A DNA stretch of 64,000 nt from Pollutimonas subterranea (GCF_002849655.1 NZ_PDNW01000011.1:1-64000); one strand, 5' to 3'; positions 48,169-57,396 are shown, counted from the first letter of the stretch. Numbers and translations are program-made. Notes: generated by a model not told the origin, from the sequence alone.

Positions 48169-49164
48169 ATGACTACTCCGCTTGATCAGTCAACAGAACG
48201 CAAGCCTACTGTGCGTCCCGCTCCCTATGACCCAACGCAAAAGCAAAAGTCGGGCGAGAAAACGTCGCGCATTCCCATCAAGGTCGTCCAGGCCGAACGC
48301 CTGAAGAAACCCGAATGGATACGTGTCAAGGCGGCAGCGCCTGGCTCACGGTTCCACGATATCAAGCGTATCCTGCGCGAACATAATCTGCATACCGTCT
48401 GTGAAGAAGCGTCGTGCCCCAACATCGGTGAATGTTTCGGCAAGGGGACGGCCACGTTCATGATCATGGGTGACAAATGCACGCGCCGTTGCCCTTTCTG
48501 TGACGTCGGCCATGGCCGCCCCGATCCCCTCGATACCGACGAGCCGGCCAATCTGGCACGCAGCATCGCCGCCATGAAACTGTCGTATGTGGTGATCACT
48601 TCCGTTGACCGCGACGATTTACGCGACGGTGGCGCGGCCCATTTCGTGGAGTGCATACGCAATGTGCGGGAACTGTCGCCGACGACGCGCATTGAAGTGC
48701 TGGTTCCCGACTTCCGCGGCCGGCTCGACCGCGCGCTGGGCATTCTCAATGAAGGCCCGCCCGATGTCATGAACCACAACCTGGAAACCGTACCGCGTTT
48801 ATACAAACAGGCGCGTCCGGGCTCCGACTATCATCATTCGCTAAAGCTGCTGTCCGACTTCAAGGCCTTGCATCCGGGTGTGTCGACCAAGTCAGGCTTG
48901 ATGCTGGGCTTGGGAGAAACCGACGAAGAAATTCTCGAGGTCATGCGCGACTTGCGTGCACATAAGGTGGATATGCTTACCATAGGCCAGTATCTCCAGC
49001 CTTCCGCGCACCACCTGCCGGTGCTTCGTTATGCACATCCCGATATCTTCGCCATGCTGGAACGCGAAGCGTACGCCATGGGGTTCAGCCATGCGGCGGT
49101 GGGGGCCATGGTGCGTTCATCCTACCATGCCGATGAACAGGCGCACGCCGCGGGGGTTGCCTGA
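48169..49164 (+). CDS. lipA: Lipoyl synthase
   Basis: A radical-SAM enzyme that inserts two sulfurs into octanoyl groups. The 331 residues carry the auxiliary-cluster motif [12 protein letters not shown] and the radical-SAM motif CTRRCPFC, with the N-terminal [18 protein letters not shown] and C-terminal RSSYHADEQ. The ATG at 48169 follows AGGAAACC; a longer frame exists upstream without homology. It is preceded by 186 bases with no gene, so it may have its own promoter. Confidence 0.97.
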   Translation: MTTPLDQSTERKPTVRPAPYDPTQKQKSGEKTSRIPIKVVQAERLKKPEWIRVKAAAPGSRFHDIKRILREHNLHTVCEEASCPNIGECFGKGTATFMIMGDKCTRRCPFCDVGHGRPDPLDTDEPANLARSIAAMKLSYVVITSVDRDDLRDGGAAHFVECIRNVRELSPTTRIEVLVPDFRGRLDRALGILNEGPPDVMNHNLETVPRLYKQARPGSDYHHSLKLLSDFKALHPGVSTKSGLMLGLGETDEEILEVMRDLRAHKVDMLTIGQYLQPSAHHLPVLRYAHPDIFAMLEREAYAMGFSHAAVGAMVRSSYHADEQAHAAGVA

Positions 49165-49191
49165 GCCCCACCGGCTATTTGTCCTCGGTCC

Positions 49192-49205
49192 TTGCGCTGG
49201 AACAA
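49192..49205 (+). promoter_or_regulatory. NnrR-type box upstream of nirV
   Basis: TTGCGCTGGAACAA has the TTG-N8-CAA form used by NnrR/DNR-type Crp-Fnr regulators and agrees at 12 of 14 bases with the box at 50961-50974. A TTCAAT hexamer lies at 49228-49233, spaced as for activation from -41.5, giving a predicted start near 49240. Confidence 0.5.
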
Positions 49206-49226
49206 CGATCTTATTGTTCAGTAGGC

Positions 49227-49278
49227 GTTCAATACCTGTGTAGTGCCGGTGTGCCGGCACGCATGCAAGGTATTGAAC
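49227..49278 (+). repeat. Nested inverted repeats before nirV start
   Basis: GTTCAATACCT (49227-49237) pairs perfectly with 49268-49278, which abuts the ATG. Inside it GTGCCGG (49243-49249) pairs with CCGGCAC (49254-49260). If transcription starts near 49240 only the inner hairpin is in the mRNA; a start further upstream would bury the AAGG ribosome site in the outer stem. Confidence 0.6.
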
Positions 49279-50121
49279 ATGAAAACACGTAATCGAATTG
49301 CTGCCGTTGCCGTGACCGCACTCATGGGCGGCTGCGGCATGGTGAATGAAGATCCAACAAAGTCCGTAAAGGCCGATCAAACTGAACTGGCGGTGATCAA
49401 GGCTGGCGAGCTCAGCTATTACCCGGCCGGCGATTTCATACGCAATGGCAACCCGGTAAGCCCGACGCGGCGCACCGTGCGATTCGACCACGATTTCGAG
49501 ATCATGAAACGCCAGGTAAGCCAGGCGGAATACCAGCAATGCGTCGTTGCGGCCGCCTGCAAAAAACTTGACAAATCCCAGCGTGGCGCCGTTGCGCCCG
49601 ATCTGCCGGCCGTGGGCATCAGCTGGCGCGATGCCACCGATTACGCCGCCTGGTATTCGGCAGTTACGGGTCGCACCTACCGTTTGCCCACTTACGCGGA
49701 ATGGGTGTATGCCGCGGGCTCCTTGTATCAGGAAGATGTCATCGTCGACGCGTCAGACCCCGGCGATCCTGCTCAACGCTGGCTCATGGAGTACAAGCTC
49801 GAGACCCAGCGAAAATCAACGGTTGATGGCACGCCACGGACTTTCGGCAGCTTCGGCAGCAATGCGGCTGGGGTTGCCGACATGATGGGCAATGTGTGGG
49901 ACTGGACCGATACCTGCCACACCCGCCAGCATGTCGATCAGGAAGGCGCGGCAATGTTGCCGCCTGCCGAAAACTGTGGAATACGCGCGGTTGCCGGCCG
50001 GCACCGCAGCTATATTTCGGACTTCATCAGGGATCCCAAGGGCGGAGCATGCTCGGTGGGCGTGCCGCCCAGCAACCTGGGGTTTCGCCTTGTACGCGTG
50101 CCCGCGCCTTCCCGTGGTTAG
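49279..50121 (+). CDS. nirV: NirV-like formylglycine-generating-enzyme-fold lipoprotein
   Basis: A 280-residue SUMF1-fold protein found next to nirK in several denitrifiers; its function is unproven. It has a lipoprotein signal with lipobox LMGGC (Cys about 19). The SUMF1 core includes VSQAEYQQCV, VGISWRDATDYAAWYSAVTGRTYRLPTYAEW, DMMGNVWDWT and SNLGFRLVR. The copper/active-site cysteines of true formylglycine-generating enzymes are not evident as the paired C-terminal set. ATG 49279 lies directly after an inverted repeat. Its stop overlaps the convergent nnrR stop. Naming rests on context. Confidence 0.82.
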   Translation: MKTRNRIAAVAVTALMGGCGMVNEDPTKSVKADQTELAVIKAGELSYYPAGDFIRNGNPVSPTRRTVRFDHDFEIMKRQVSQAEYQQCVVAAACKKLDKSQRGAVAPDLPAVGISWRDATDYAAWYSAVTGRTYRLPTYAEWVYAAGSLYQEDVIVDASDPGDPAQRWLMEYKLETQRKSTVDGTPRTFGSFGSNAAGVADMMGNVWDWTDTCHTRQHVDQEGAAMLPPAENCGIRAVAGRHRSYISDFIRDPKGGACSVGVPPSNLGFRLVRVPAPSRG

Positions 50122-50849
50122 ACCTTGGCGTTGGCGGCCCGCACTGTTGATGTATGCGAGCCCTCAGCCAGGCGTATCAGGTCGTCGACGGCGCACACCA
50201 CAATCCGCTTGCGTCCGCTGACCACAAGGCCGCGATCTTTCCAGGCGCTAAGCAGACGGCTTACCGTATGCAGGGTCGTTCCGGTCATCTCGGCGATATC
50301 CTGACGGGTAATCGGAAAGTCGATAACGATGCCTTCGGGTGTTTGCCGTCCGGATTGATCCACCAGCCGCAAAATGGCACGAGCCACCCGTTGCTCCACC
50401 TCTTCGGTCGAAAGCTCTTGTATGCGCGTATGCGCATCCTGCAGCCGTTGCCCGACTGTTTGCAAAGCATTCGACGCGAAGTGCGGATTGGTGGCGGTGA
50501 ATTGATCCCACTCGGTGGACGGCCAACTGAGTGCCAGGCTTTCCTGTACGGCCAGGGTCGAGGCCGGATAGTTAAGGCGGCGCATGGCCCGTGCGATGCC
50601 GAAGACGTCTCCGGGATTGACATAGCGGACGACGACTTGTTCGCCATCCGGCGTGACCTGCACCACTTTGAGGTGGCCGTGCAACAGTACGAAGAAACGA
50701 TCGGCGACTTCACCTTGGCGGAAGGCGGCCTCGCCCGTGAGAAGGCGGCACACCAGCGCCGTCTCGAGTATGGAATCCAGGTCGGTATCAGGCAAAGACT
50801 TGAACAGATCCAGATTCTTTATAAGAGACCTATTCAGATTTGACGGCAT
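50118..50849 (-). CDS. nnrR: Crp/Fnr-family regulator, NnrR type
   Basis: A 243-residue transcription factor with a cyclic-nucleotide-like sensor domain (FRQGEVADRFFVLLHGHLKVVQV) and a helix-turn-helix TRQDIAEMTGTTLHTVSRLL. The TLHTVSRLLSAW recognition helix is characteristic of the NnrR group, which responds to nitric oxide. Only two cysteines occur (LVCRLL, VVCAVDD), so it is not an FNR-type iron-sulfur sensor. It lies between nirV and nirK, divergent from nirK, and is the obvious regulator of both. The NO-sensing role is inference from family and context. Confidence 0.8.
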   Translation of the reverse strand: MPSNLNRSLIKNLDLFKSLPDTDLDSILETALVCRLLTGEAAFRQGEVADRFFVLLHGHLKVVQVTPDGEQVVVRYVNPGDVFGIARAMRRLNYPASTLAVQESLALSWPSTEWDQFTATNPHFASNALQTVGQRLQDAHTRIQELSTEEVEQRVARAILRLVDQSGRQTPEGIVIDFPITRQDIAEMTGTTLHTVSRLLSAWKDRGLVVSGRKRIVVCAVDDLIRLAEGSHTSTVRAANAKV

Positions 50850-50960
50850 TGACTGTCCATACGGGAGATAGGGGATTTGATTCTACCATTCGCGATTGTT
50901 GGGCCAATAAACCACAAATCCCGTTTGCTAGTGAAAACCCTTGGAAATGTGTGTGCGAGT

Positions 50961-50974
50961 TTGCGCTGCAGCAA
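50961..50974. promoter_or_regulatory. NnrR-type box between nnrR and nirK
   Basis: TTGCGCTGCAGCAA has TTG-N8-CAA form. Its centre is 32 bases before TCAAAT (50997-51002), a plausible -10, placing it near -41.5 of a start around 51009. It lies 112 bases from the nnrR start and could also serve autoregulation. Confidence 0.5.
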
Positions 50975-51129
50975 AGAACGCGTCGACGTAAAGGTTTCAA
51001 ATGGATACATGGATCAATAGTACCGGATTCGAGAAGCATCAAATTTGAAAGAGGTTTGCTTTTCGACGTGACACCGGCCGTGTAGCCGTTCGTAAGCAGT
51101 CGAACATTTATTGTAAGCGGAGCTTCATC

Positions 51130-52263
51130 ATGGAACGTCGTTCATTTCTAAAAACAGCCGGCCTAAGCGCTATGGCAGGTTCAGCCGCAATGGCGGCCCC
51201 CGCATTGGCAAAAGGCAAGTCTTCCCCAGCGGCGGAAAAATTCCTGTCCGAGCCCGAAATTGCGAAGCTCAAACGCGTGAAGGTCGACCTCGTGGCACCG
51301 CCCATGGTGCATAAGCACGAACAGGTAGCCAGCGGCGCACCGCGCATCGTCGAATTCCGCATGGAGATCGAAGAGAAGAAGATGGTGATCGACGACAATG
51401 GAACGACCTTGCAGGCGATGACATTCAACGGATCCATGCCCGGCCCCACCATGGTCGTGAGTGCCGGCGACTATGTCGAACTGACACTGGTGAACAAGGC
51501 CAGCAACGCCATGCCGCACAACGTGGACTTCCACGCGGCCACCGGAGCGCTGGGCGGTGCCAAGCTGACGAACGTCAATCCTGGCGAACAGGTTACCCTG
51601 CGTTTCAAGGCTGATCGGCCCGGTACCTTCGTGTATCACTGCGCACCCGAAGGCATGGTGCCTTGGCACGTGGTGGCCGGCATGAGCGGCACGCTCATGG
51701 TGTTGCCACGCGACGGCCTGAAGGACCCAGCCGGCAACCTCCTGCGCTACGACACGGCGTACACCATCGGCGAGTTCGACCTGTACATCCCGAAAGACGA
51801 GAACGGAAAGTACAAAGATTACAAGACCCTCGCTGAAAGCTATGGCGATACGGCCGAGGTCATGCGCAAGCTTATCCCTTCCCATATCGTGTTCAATGGC
51901 AAGGTCGGCGCACTGACGGGTGAAGGCGCCCTGAAGGCCAAGGTTGGCGAAACGGTACTGCTTATCCATTCCCAGGCTAACCGCGATACACGTCCTCACC
52001 TGATCGGCGGGCATGGTGATTGGGTCTGGGAAACCGGCAAGTTTGCCAACCCCCCAGAAAAAGATCTGGAAACGTGGTTCATCCGCGGTGGTTCCGCGGG
52101 CGCAGCGCTCTATACCTTCAAGCAGCCTGGTGTCTACGCCTACCTGAACCACAACCTGATTGAAGCGTTCGAGCTGGGCGCCGCGGGCCACATCGTGGTG
52201 GAAGGCAAATGGAACGACGATCTGATGAAACAGATCAAGGCACCCGGTCCCATCGTTGCCTGA
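51130..52263 (+). CDS. nirK: Copper-containing nitrite reductase
   Basis: It reduces nitrite to nitric oxide in the periplasm. The 377-residue protein has a Tat signal (RRSFLKTAG) and two cupredoxin domains. All key residues of the Alcaligenes enzyme are present at a constant +35 offset: type 1 copper His130, Cys171, His180, Met185; type 2 copper His135, His170, His341; catalytic Asp133 and His290 (in [13 protein letters not shown]). Residue numbers are counted from the ATG, which follows GGAG. A cytochrome c, a possible electron donor, is encoded 118 bases downstream. NO reductase genes are not in the window. Confidence 0.98.
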   Translation: MERRSFLKTAGLSAMAGSAAMAAPALAKGKSSPAAEKFLSEPEIAKLKRVKVDLVAPPMVHKHEQVASGAPRIVEFRMEIEEKKMVIDDNGTTLQAMTFNGSMPGPTMVVSAGDYVELTLVNKASNAMPHNVDFHAATGALGGAKLTNVNPGEQVTLRFKADRPGTFVYHCAPEGMVPWHVVAGMSGTLMVLPRDGLKDPAGNLLRYDTAYTIGEFDLYIPKDENGKYKDYKTLAESYGDTAEVMRKLIPSHIVFNGKVGALTGEGALKAKVGETVLLIHSQANRDTRPHLIGGHGDWVWETGKFANPPEKDLETWFIRGGSAGAALYTFKQPGVYAYLNHNLIEAFELGAAGHIVVEGKWNDDLMKQIKAPGPIVA

Positions 52264-52293
52264 TCATTGACATGGCCACGTCGTCATGCAGAT

Positions 52294-52311
52294 TGCCCGC
52301 CCGGGCGGGCA
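52294..52311. repeat. 18-bp perfect palindrome between nirK and cytochrome gene
   Basis: TGCCCGCCCGGGCGGGCA is fully self-complementary and begins 31 bases after the nirK stop. In RNA it would form a 7-bp stem with a CCGG loop; there is no T-run. It may act as an mRNA stabiliser or processing point, or be an operator. Confidence 0.6.
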
Positions 52312-52381
52312 GCCTGCAAAGTGGCCGTATAACAGCGATCCGCCTCTTGCGGATTGGCTAGCCCCGGATATGGAGATGAAA

Positions 52382-52708
52382 ATGTTGAAGCTTGCTCGTG
52401 TTGCCCTGGCCCTTGTCTTTGGAGCCGGTCTGGCGTCCGTCGCCGCTACTGCTGCCGCCCAGACGGTGAACCCGGCCGGCGAGAAACTGTACAAGACAGC
52501 GTGCATAGCCTGTCACAGCACCGGTGTGGCCAAGGCGCCCAAGCTGGGTGACAAAAACGCCTGGGCACCGCTCATTGCCAGCGGCATGGATGCCATGATG
52601 GAAATCGCGGTGAAGGGCAAGGGTGCGATGCCGCCGCGTGGGGCGTCTTCGGCTGACGACGCTACGCTTCAAGCCGCCGTCGAGTACATGGTGCAGGCAT
52701 CCCGCTAA
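52382..52708 (+). CDS. c5-type cytochrome c
   Basis: A 108-residue periplasmic monohaem cytochrome. It has a signal peptide (LARVALALVFGAGLASVAATAAA), haem motif CIACH at residues 41-45 and the axial Met in GKGAMPPRG, with the GLxDK-type fold of cytochrome c5/c555. ATG 52382 is preferred among three in-frame ATGs (52370, 52376) since GGAG is 6 bases before it. Position after nirK suggests it delivers electrons to nitrite reductase; this is inference. Confidence 0.9.
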   Translation: MLKLARVALALVFGAGLASVAATAAAQTVNPAGEKLYKTACIACHSTGVAKAPKLGDKNAWAPLIASGMDAMMEIAVKGKGAMPPRGASSADDATLQAAVEYMVQASR

Positions 52709-52817
52709 GCGATCATGCCCATGCACAGACTCTTTTCGGGCCGTTCGCCATAGCAGAGGTTTGCCACCGGGCCTCGGGAAAGTACCGATATTTAAACCGG
52801 ATCAGCTATATACACTG

Positions 52818-52846
52818 GCTCCATGCCGATAGGCATGGGGCTTTTC
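52818..52846 (+). terminator. Rho-independent terminator
   Basis: A 10-bp stem (52818-52827 with 52832-52841, one G-T pair) with a four-base loop, followed by TTTT. It lies 110 bases after the cytochrome gene and 60 bases before the next operon. It most likely ends the nirK-cytochrome transcript. Confidence 0.75.
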
Positions 52847-52905
52847 GTATTGCCTTGTTTTATTCGCCTCCCACCTGAACTATTCAAAAAAAGGGCAGCA
52901 TAAAC

Positions 52906-54489
52906 ATGACGTCGATTCGTAAAACACTGGTTCTCTCTGCCATTGCGGCCAGCCTTTTCACCATGGCCAGTGTCGCCCAGGCGCGCGACCTCACCATAGC
53001 TTTGCGTTCCGAGCCCAGTTCCATGGACCCACAGTTCCATTCGCTCACGCCCAATACGCAAATGTCTGAAACCTTGTTCGACCCGCTGGTGCGCACTGAC
53101 GCCAAGGCGCAGCCGGTTGCCAGCCTGGCGGAATCTTGGACCGTCGATGGCAACGTCTGGACGTTCAAACTGCGCCCCAATGTAAAGTTCGCCGACGGAT
53201 CGCCGTTTACGTCGGAAGATGTGCTGTTCACCTATGCCAGGGTGCCGCTGGTGCCCAATAGTCCATCGTCCTATTCGCTCTATCTCAGCGCCGTCGAGAA
53301 AGTCGAGGCCCCCGATCCCTTGACGGTCAAGATCACCACCAAGGGACCGTCGCCGGTATTGCTGGCGAATCTGTCCATGGTTCCCATTATGTCAAGCAAG
53401 GCCGCCTCCGGCGCGGCGCCTGAAGGCAAGACCACCGTCGAGCTTAATCGCGGTGACGGGCTTGTCGGTACTGGCCCGTACAAGTTCGTTTCCTGGAAAC
53501 GCGGGGCCGAAATCGTGTTCGAACGCAACGACCTTTACTGGGGCAAAAAGCCTGAATGGGACCGTGTCATCTACAGGCCTATCTCCAATTCAGCGGCGCG
53601 CGTAGCGGCGCTGCTGGCGGGCGATGTCGATCTCATCGAGGATCCGCCAACCGACGACCTGCCCAAGCTCAAGAGCGACAAGAACCTGCACGTCCAGGAA
53701 ACCCCTTCGGTACGCGTCATCTACATTGCCCTGAACCAGGGCAAGGAGCTGCCACCCGGTATGTCCGGCACCAACGACAAGAACCCGCTGGCCGACAAGC
53801 GGGTGCGCGAGGCACTGTCGCTGGCCATTGATCGCCAGGCTATCGTGGAGCGCATCATGGGCGGTTCGGCCCAACCTGCCGGCAACCTGCTGGCGTATCC
53901 CGGTTTTGGAACATCCGAGGCACTCTCTAAAGTGGCTCCTGCGAATCCCGCCAAGGCGAAAGAGTTGCTGACTGCCGCGGGGTATCCCGATGGTTTCACC
54001 GTCAGCCTAGGTTCTCCGGCAGGGCGTTATACCAACGACCAGCGTATTGCACAGGCCGTGGCATCCATGTGGGCGCGCATAGGCGTCAAGGCCAATGTCG
54101 AAACCATGGCACCGCCGGTGTTCTTCAAGAAGCGCGATAGCTTCGCATTCAGTACCTATCTGGCTGGTTGGGCCGCCAGTTCGGGCGAAATGCTCAATCC
54201 CCTGACGGCCCTGGTTCATACCAAGAAACCAGACCTGGGGCTGGGAACGACCAACTGGAGCAAATACACCAATCCCGAACTCGACAAGCTGGTCATCGGG
54301 GCGTCGCGCACACTTGACGATGCCAAGCGCTCCGAAATGCTGCAGAAGGCAGGAAGCATGGTAATGGAAGACTATGGCATCCTGCCCTTGCAATTCGAAA
54401 TGTCGGTCTGGGCCATGAAGAAGGACATCCGTTATGGCGGACGCACCGACCAGATGACCCTGGCGCAAGACGTGACGCTTGCCAAATAA
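52906..54489 (+). CDS. Dipeptide/oligopeptide ABC substrate-binding protein
   Basis: A periplasmic SBP_bac_5 receptor of 527 residues. The signal peptide KTLVLSAIAASLFTMASVAQA precedes RDLTIALRSEPSSMDPQFH, the typical start. Further hallmarks are ESWTVDGNVWTFKLRPNVKFADGSPFTSEDVLFT and RVREALSLAIDRQAIVE. This family binds peptides, glutathione, nickel or other solutes; ligand not deducible. It leads a five-component importer operon, and the downstream hydrolase gene suggests an acylated amino acid or peptide. Confidence 0.92.
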   Translation: MTSIRKTLVLSAIAASLFTMASVAQARDLTIALRSEPSSMDPQFHSLTPNTQMSETLFDPLVRTDAKAQPVASLAESWTVDGNVWTFKLRPNVKFADGSPFTSEDVLFTYARVPLVPNSPSSYSLYLSAVEKVEAPDPLTVKITTKGPSPVLLANLSMVPIMSSKAASGAAPEGKTTVELNRGDGLVGTGPYKFVSWKRGAEIVFERNDLYWGKKPEWDRVIYRPISNSAARVAALLAGDVDLIEDPPTDDLPKLKSDKNLHVQETPSVRVIYIALNQGKELPPGMSGTNDKNPLADKRVREALSLAIDRQAIVERIMGGSAQPAGNLLAYPGFGTSEALSKVAPANPAKAKELLTAAGYPDGFTVSLGSPAGRYTNDQRIAQAVASMWARIGVKANVETMAPPVFFKKRDSFAFSTYLAGWAASSGEMLNPLTALVHTKKPDLGLGTTNWSKYTNPELDKLVIGASRTLDDAKRSEMLQKAGSMVMEDYGILPLQFEMSVWAMKKDIRYGGRTDQMTLAQDVTLAK

Positions 54490-54503
54490 GCGGTAGTGTC
54501 CCG

Positions 54504-55478
54504 GTGCTGTTGACTATCATCCGCCGTCTGTTGCAGACGGTGCTGGTCGTGTTGATCATGTCGGCCCTGGTCTTTGCGGGGCTATACCTGGTTGGCGACC
54601 CAGTGGCCATGCTTGCCAGCCCCGAGGCCACCGATGCCCAGCGCGAGGCCCTGCGCCGTAGCCTGGGCCTCGACTTGCCCTTGTGGCACCAGTACTTCAT
54701 TTTCATCAGCAAGGCGGCGCATCTCGATTTCGGCAACAGCTTCCTGACGGGCGAGCCCGCCATGCAGCTTATTCTAGAACGTATGCCGGCCACCCTGGAG
54801 CTGGCTACGCTGGCCATCTTTGCATCCATGGCGATCGGCGTACCCCTGGGCATCTATGCCGGTCTCAAGCCCCGAAGCATCAGCGCACGATCGATCATGA
54901 CGGGTTCGGTATTGGGATTCTCGCTGCCCAACTTCTGGGTGGGGCTGATGCTGATCATGCTGTTTGCGGTGATCCTGGGCTGGTTCCCCGCGGGCGGGCG
55001 CGGGCCGGTCCGGTCGTTCGGGCCCATTGAACTGAGCGTGTTCAATTGGCAGGGGCTGCAGAATCTCATCCTTCCGGCGGCGACGATCGCCGTGGCCAAG
55101 TGCGCCCTGATCATCCGTGTGACGCGGGCAGCCACGCGCGAATCGCTTCCTCAGGACTACATAAAGTATGCACGCGCGAAAGGCTTGAGCAACCGTCGCG
55201 TACTTTCCGTTCACCTGCTCAAGAACATACTTATTCCCATTGTCACCATAGGCGGGCTGGAATACGGCCAGGTTATTGCGTTTGCCGTGGTAACCGAGAC
55301 GGTTTTTTCCTGGCCGGGCATGGGCAAGCTGCTGATCGATTCCATCATTACGCTGGACCGACCGGTCGTGGTCGCCTATCTGATGCTGACAGTGGTGTTT
55401 CTTGCCCTGTTGAATCTGCTGGTCGATATTGGCTACACCGTGCTGGACCCGCGTGTGCGCCTAGGAGCAACAGCATGA
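54504..55478 (+). CDS. dppB: Peptide-type ABC permease (DppB-like)
   Basis: An inner-membrane permease of 324 residues with about six helices, starting LLTIIRRLLQTVLVVLIMSALVF. SQ-type EAA loop in RVTRAATRESLPQDYIKYARAKGLS contacts the ATPases. The start is GTG at 54504, 14 bases after the binding-protein gene. Its stop overlaps dppC (ATGA). Confidence 0.94.
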   Translation: MLLTIIRRLLQTVLVVLIMSALVFAGLYLVGDPVAMLASPEATDAQREALRRSLGLDLPLWHQYFIFISKAAHLDFGNSFLTGEPAMQLILERMPATLELATLAIFASMAIGVPLGIYAGLKPRSISARSIMTGSVLGFSLPNFWVGLMLIMLFAVILGWFPAGGRGPVRSFGPIELSVFNWQGLQNLILPAATIAVAKCALIIRVTRAATRESLPQDYIKYARAKGLSNRRVLSVHLLKNILIPIVTIGGLEYGQVIAFAVVTETVFSWPGMGKLLIDSIITLDRPVVVAYLMLTVVFLALLNLLVDIGYTVLDPRVRLGATA

Positions 55479-56404
55479 TGGTCCAGCAGACTGCCGCGCC
55501 AGCCTTGGCCGCCCACGAAAGCCTTTGGCGGGTGTTCATGGCGCAGTTCCTCGCCAGCAAGCTTGCCGTGGTGGGGCTTGTGCTGTTGATGGCGTTTGTG
55601 TTGCTGGCCATCTTCGCGCCGTGGATTGCGCCGCAGAACCCCTTTGATATCGCTACCCTGGACATCATGGATTCCAAGATGCCTCCCGGCAGCAGCACCT
55701 TCGACGGGAGCATGACTTATTGGCTGGGCACCGACGGCCAGGCCCGGGACGTATTCTCAGCCATTCTGTACGGCATGCGCACCAGCTTGTTCGTGGGCCT
55801 GGTTTCCGTGTCGGCGGCGTTTCTCATCGGCACCACCGCTGGCCTTGTGTCCGCCTATTTCGGCGGGCGTATCGATGCCGTGCTAATGCGCACCGTCGAT
55901 ATCCAGCTGTCGTTTCCCGCCATCCTGGTTGCATTGATCCTGTTGGCGGTATTGGGTAAGGGTGTCGACAAGGTCATCTATGCGTTGATCGCCGTGCAAT
56001 GGGCTTATTTCGCCCGTGCCGCCCGTGCCGCCGCCATCGTCGAGCGCAATAAAGAGTATGTCGAGGCGGCCCGCTGCGTGTCCCTGTCGTGGCACAGGAT
56101 CTTGTGGCGCCACATATTCCCCAACTGTATTCCACCCCTCATGGTCATCGCCACCATCGACCTGGCGCACGCCATTGCGCTGGAGGCCACGCTGTCATTC
56201 CTGGGCGTGGGTGTCCCCGTCACGGAACCGTCGCTGGGCATGCTCATATCCAATGGTTTCGAGTTCCTGTTGTCAGGTAATTACTGGATCTCATTTTTCC
56301 CCGGCATCGCGCTGGCGCTGATCGTCGTCGCCATCAACCTGGTCGGCGACCATTTGCGCGATATTCTCAATCCCCGTAACGAGATCCAGGGGGTCTCGTT
56401 ATGA
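55475..56404 (+). CDS. dppC: Peptide-type ABC permease (DppC-like)
   Basis: A 309-residue permease with an N-terminal OppC-N segment (FMAQFLASKLAVVGLVLLMAF), the periplasmic loop ending GTDGQARDVFSAILYGMRTSL, and the EAA loop EYVEAARCVSLSWHRILWRHIFPN. ATG 55475 overlaps the dppB stop by 4 bases, so the longer frame upstream inside dppB is not used. It overlaps dppD by 4 bases. Confidence 0.94.
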   Translation: MMVQQTAAPALAAHESLWRVFMAQFLASKLAVVGLVLLMAFVLLAIFAPWIAPQNPFDIATLDIMDSKMPPGSSTFDGSMTYWLGTDGQARDVFSAILYGMRTSLFVGLVSVSAAFLIGTTAGLVSAYFGGRIDAVLMRTVDIQLSFPAILVALILLAVLGKGVDKVIYALIAVQWAYFARAARAAAIVERNKEYVEAARCVSLSWHRILWRHIFPNCIPPLMVIATIDLAHAIALEATLSFLGVGVPVTEPSLGMLISNGFEFLLSGNYWISFFPGIALALIVVAINLVGDHLRDILNPRNEIQGVSL

Positions 56405-57396
56405 ACGCAGCTTATGCGATGCCGGCCGGCGACCTGCTGCTCGATGTCCAGGGTCTCAGGACCTCGTTCCATACGCGGGAAGGGGTGGTCCGGGCCGTCG
56501 ACGGTATATCGTTGCAAATCAGGCAGGGCGAGATCCTGGGGTTGGTGGGCGAATCCGGTTCCGGTAAAAGCATTACCGGGTTTTCGCTCATGAAGCTGGT
56601 GGATGAGCCGGGGCGCACGCAGGCAGACCGCCTTTTCTTCAATGGCCTGGATCTGCAGAAGTTGTCCCCAGAGGAATACCGGCAGCTGCGGGGCCGCGAT
56701 ATGGCGATGATCTTCCAGGACCCATCCACCACGCTCAATCCCGTCCTGCGCATCGATACACAGATGATCGAGGCGGTGCAGGCCCATAATCGCGTTTCGC
56801 GGCAGGCCGCGCGCGCCCGCTCCCTGGAGGTACTGAAAAAGGTGGGCATCCCTTCGCCCGAAGAGCGGCTGAACGTGTATCCGCACCATTTGTCGGGCGG
56901 CATGCGCCAGCGCATCGCCATCGCGATTGCACTGCTTAATTCACCCAAGCTGATCATTGCCGATGAACCCACCACTGCGCTGGACGTAACCATACAAGGA
57001 CAGATACTGTACGAAGTGCAGAAGTTGTGTCGCGAAACCGGAACAGCCCTGATCTGGATCACTCACGACCTGGCGATCGTCTCGGGTCTGGCCGACCGGA
57101 TAGCGGTGATGTATGCGGGGCGCATCGTCGAAACAGGAACGGCCGCCCAGATCATCGGCGCCGCCCAGCATCCTTATACGCATGGCCTGATATCGTCCAT
57201 TCCCTCTGTCCATACGCGCGGACACGACCTGTTCCAGATTCCCGGCTCGACGCCTTCACTGCTGAACTTGCCAAAAGGTTGCCCGTTCAGGACACGTTGC
57301 TATCGGGCCAGTGGGCAATGTGAAATCGACCCGGTGTTGGAAGAGGTCGCGCCGGGCCACTGGGCAAGCTGCTGGCACAAGGGGCTACAGCCATGA
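56401..57396 (+). CDS. dppD: Peptide-type ABC ATPase (DppD-like)
   Basis: A 331-residue ATPase with Walker A GESGSGKSIT, Q-loop MIFQDPSTTLNP, signature HLSGGMRQRIAIAIAL, Walker B LIIADEPTTALD, switch THDLAIVSG and the C-terminal OppD domain with cysteines (GCPFRTRC, QCEID) typical of the family. Both ends overlap neighbours by 4 bases, indicating a tightly coupled operon. Confidence 0.95.
   Translation: MNAAYAMPAGDLLLDVQGLRTSFHTREGVVRAVDGISLQIRQGEILGLVGESGSGKSITGFSLMKLVDEPGRTQADRLFFNGLDLQKLSPEEYRQLRGRDMAMIFQDPSTTLNPVLRIDTQMIEAVQAHNRVSRQAARARSLEVLKKVGIPSPEERLNVYPHHLSGGMRQRIAIAIALLNSPKLIIADEPTTALDVTIQGQILYEVQKLCRETGTALIWITHDLAIVSGLADRIAVMYAGRIVETGTAAQIIGAAQHPYTHGLISSIPSVHTRGHDLFQIPGSTPSLLNLPKGCPFRTRCYRASGQCEIDPVLEEVAPGHWASCWHKGLQP

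Noticed and set aside
51029-51042. Possible FNR box (TCGAGAAGCATCAA) before nirK
   Set aside because: Eight of ten consensus bases match, but spacing to a usable -10 is poor and the TTG-N8-CAA box fits the local regulator better.
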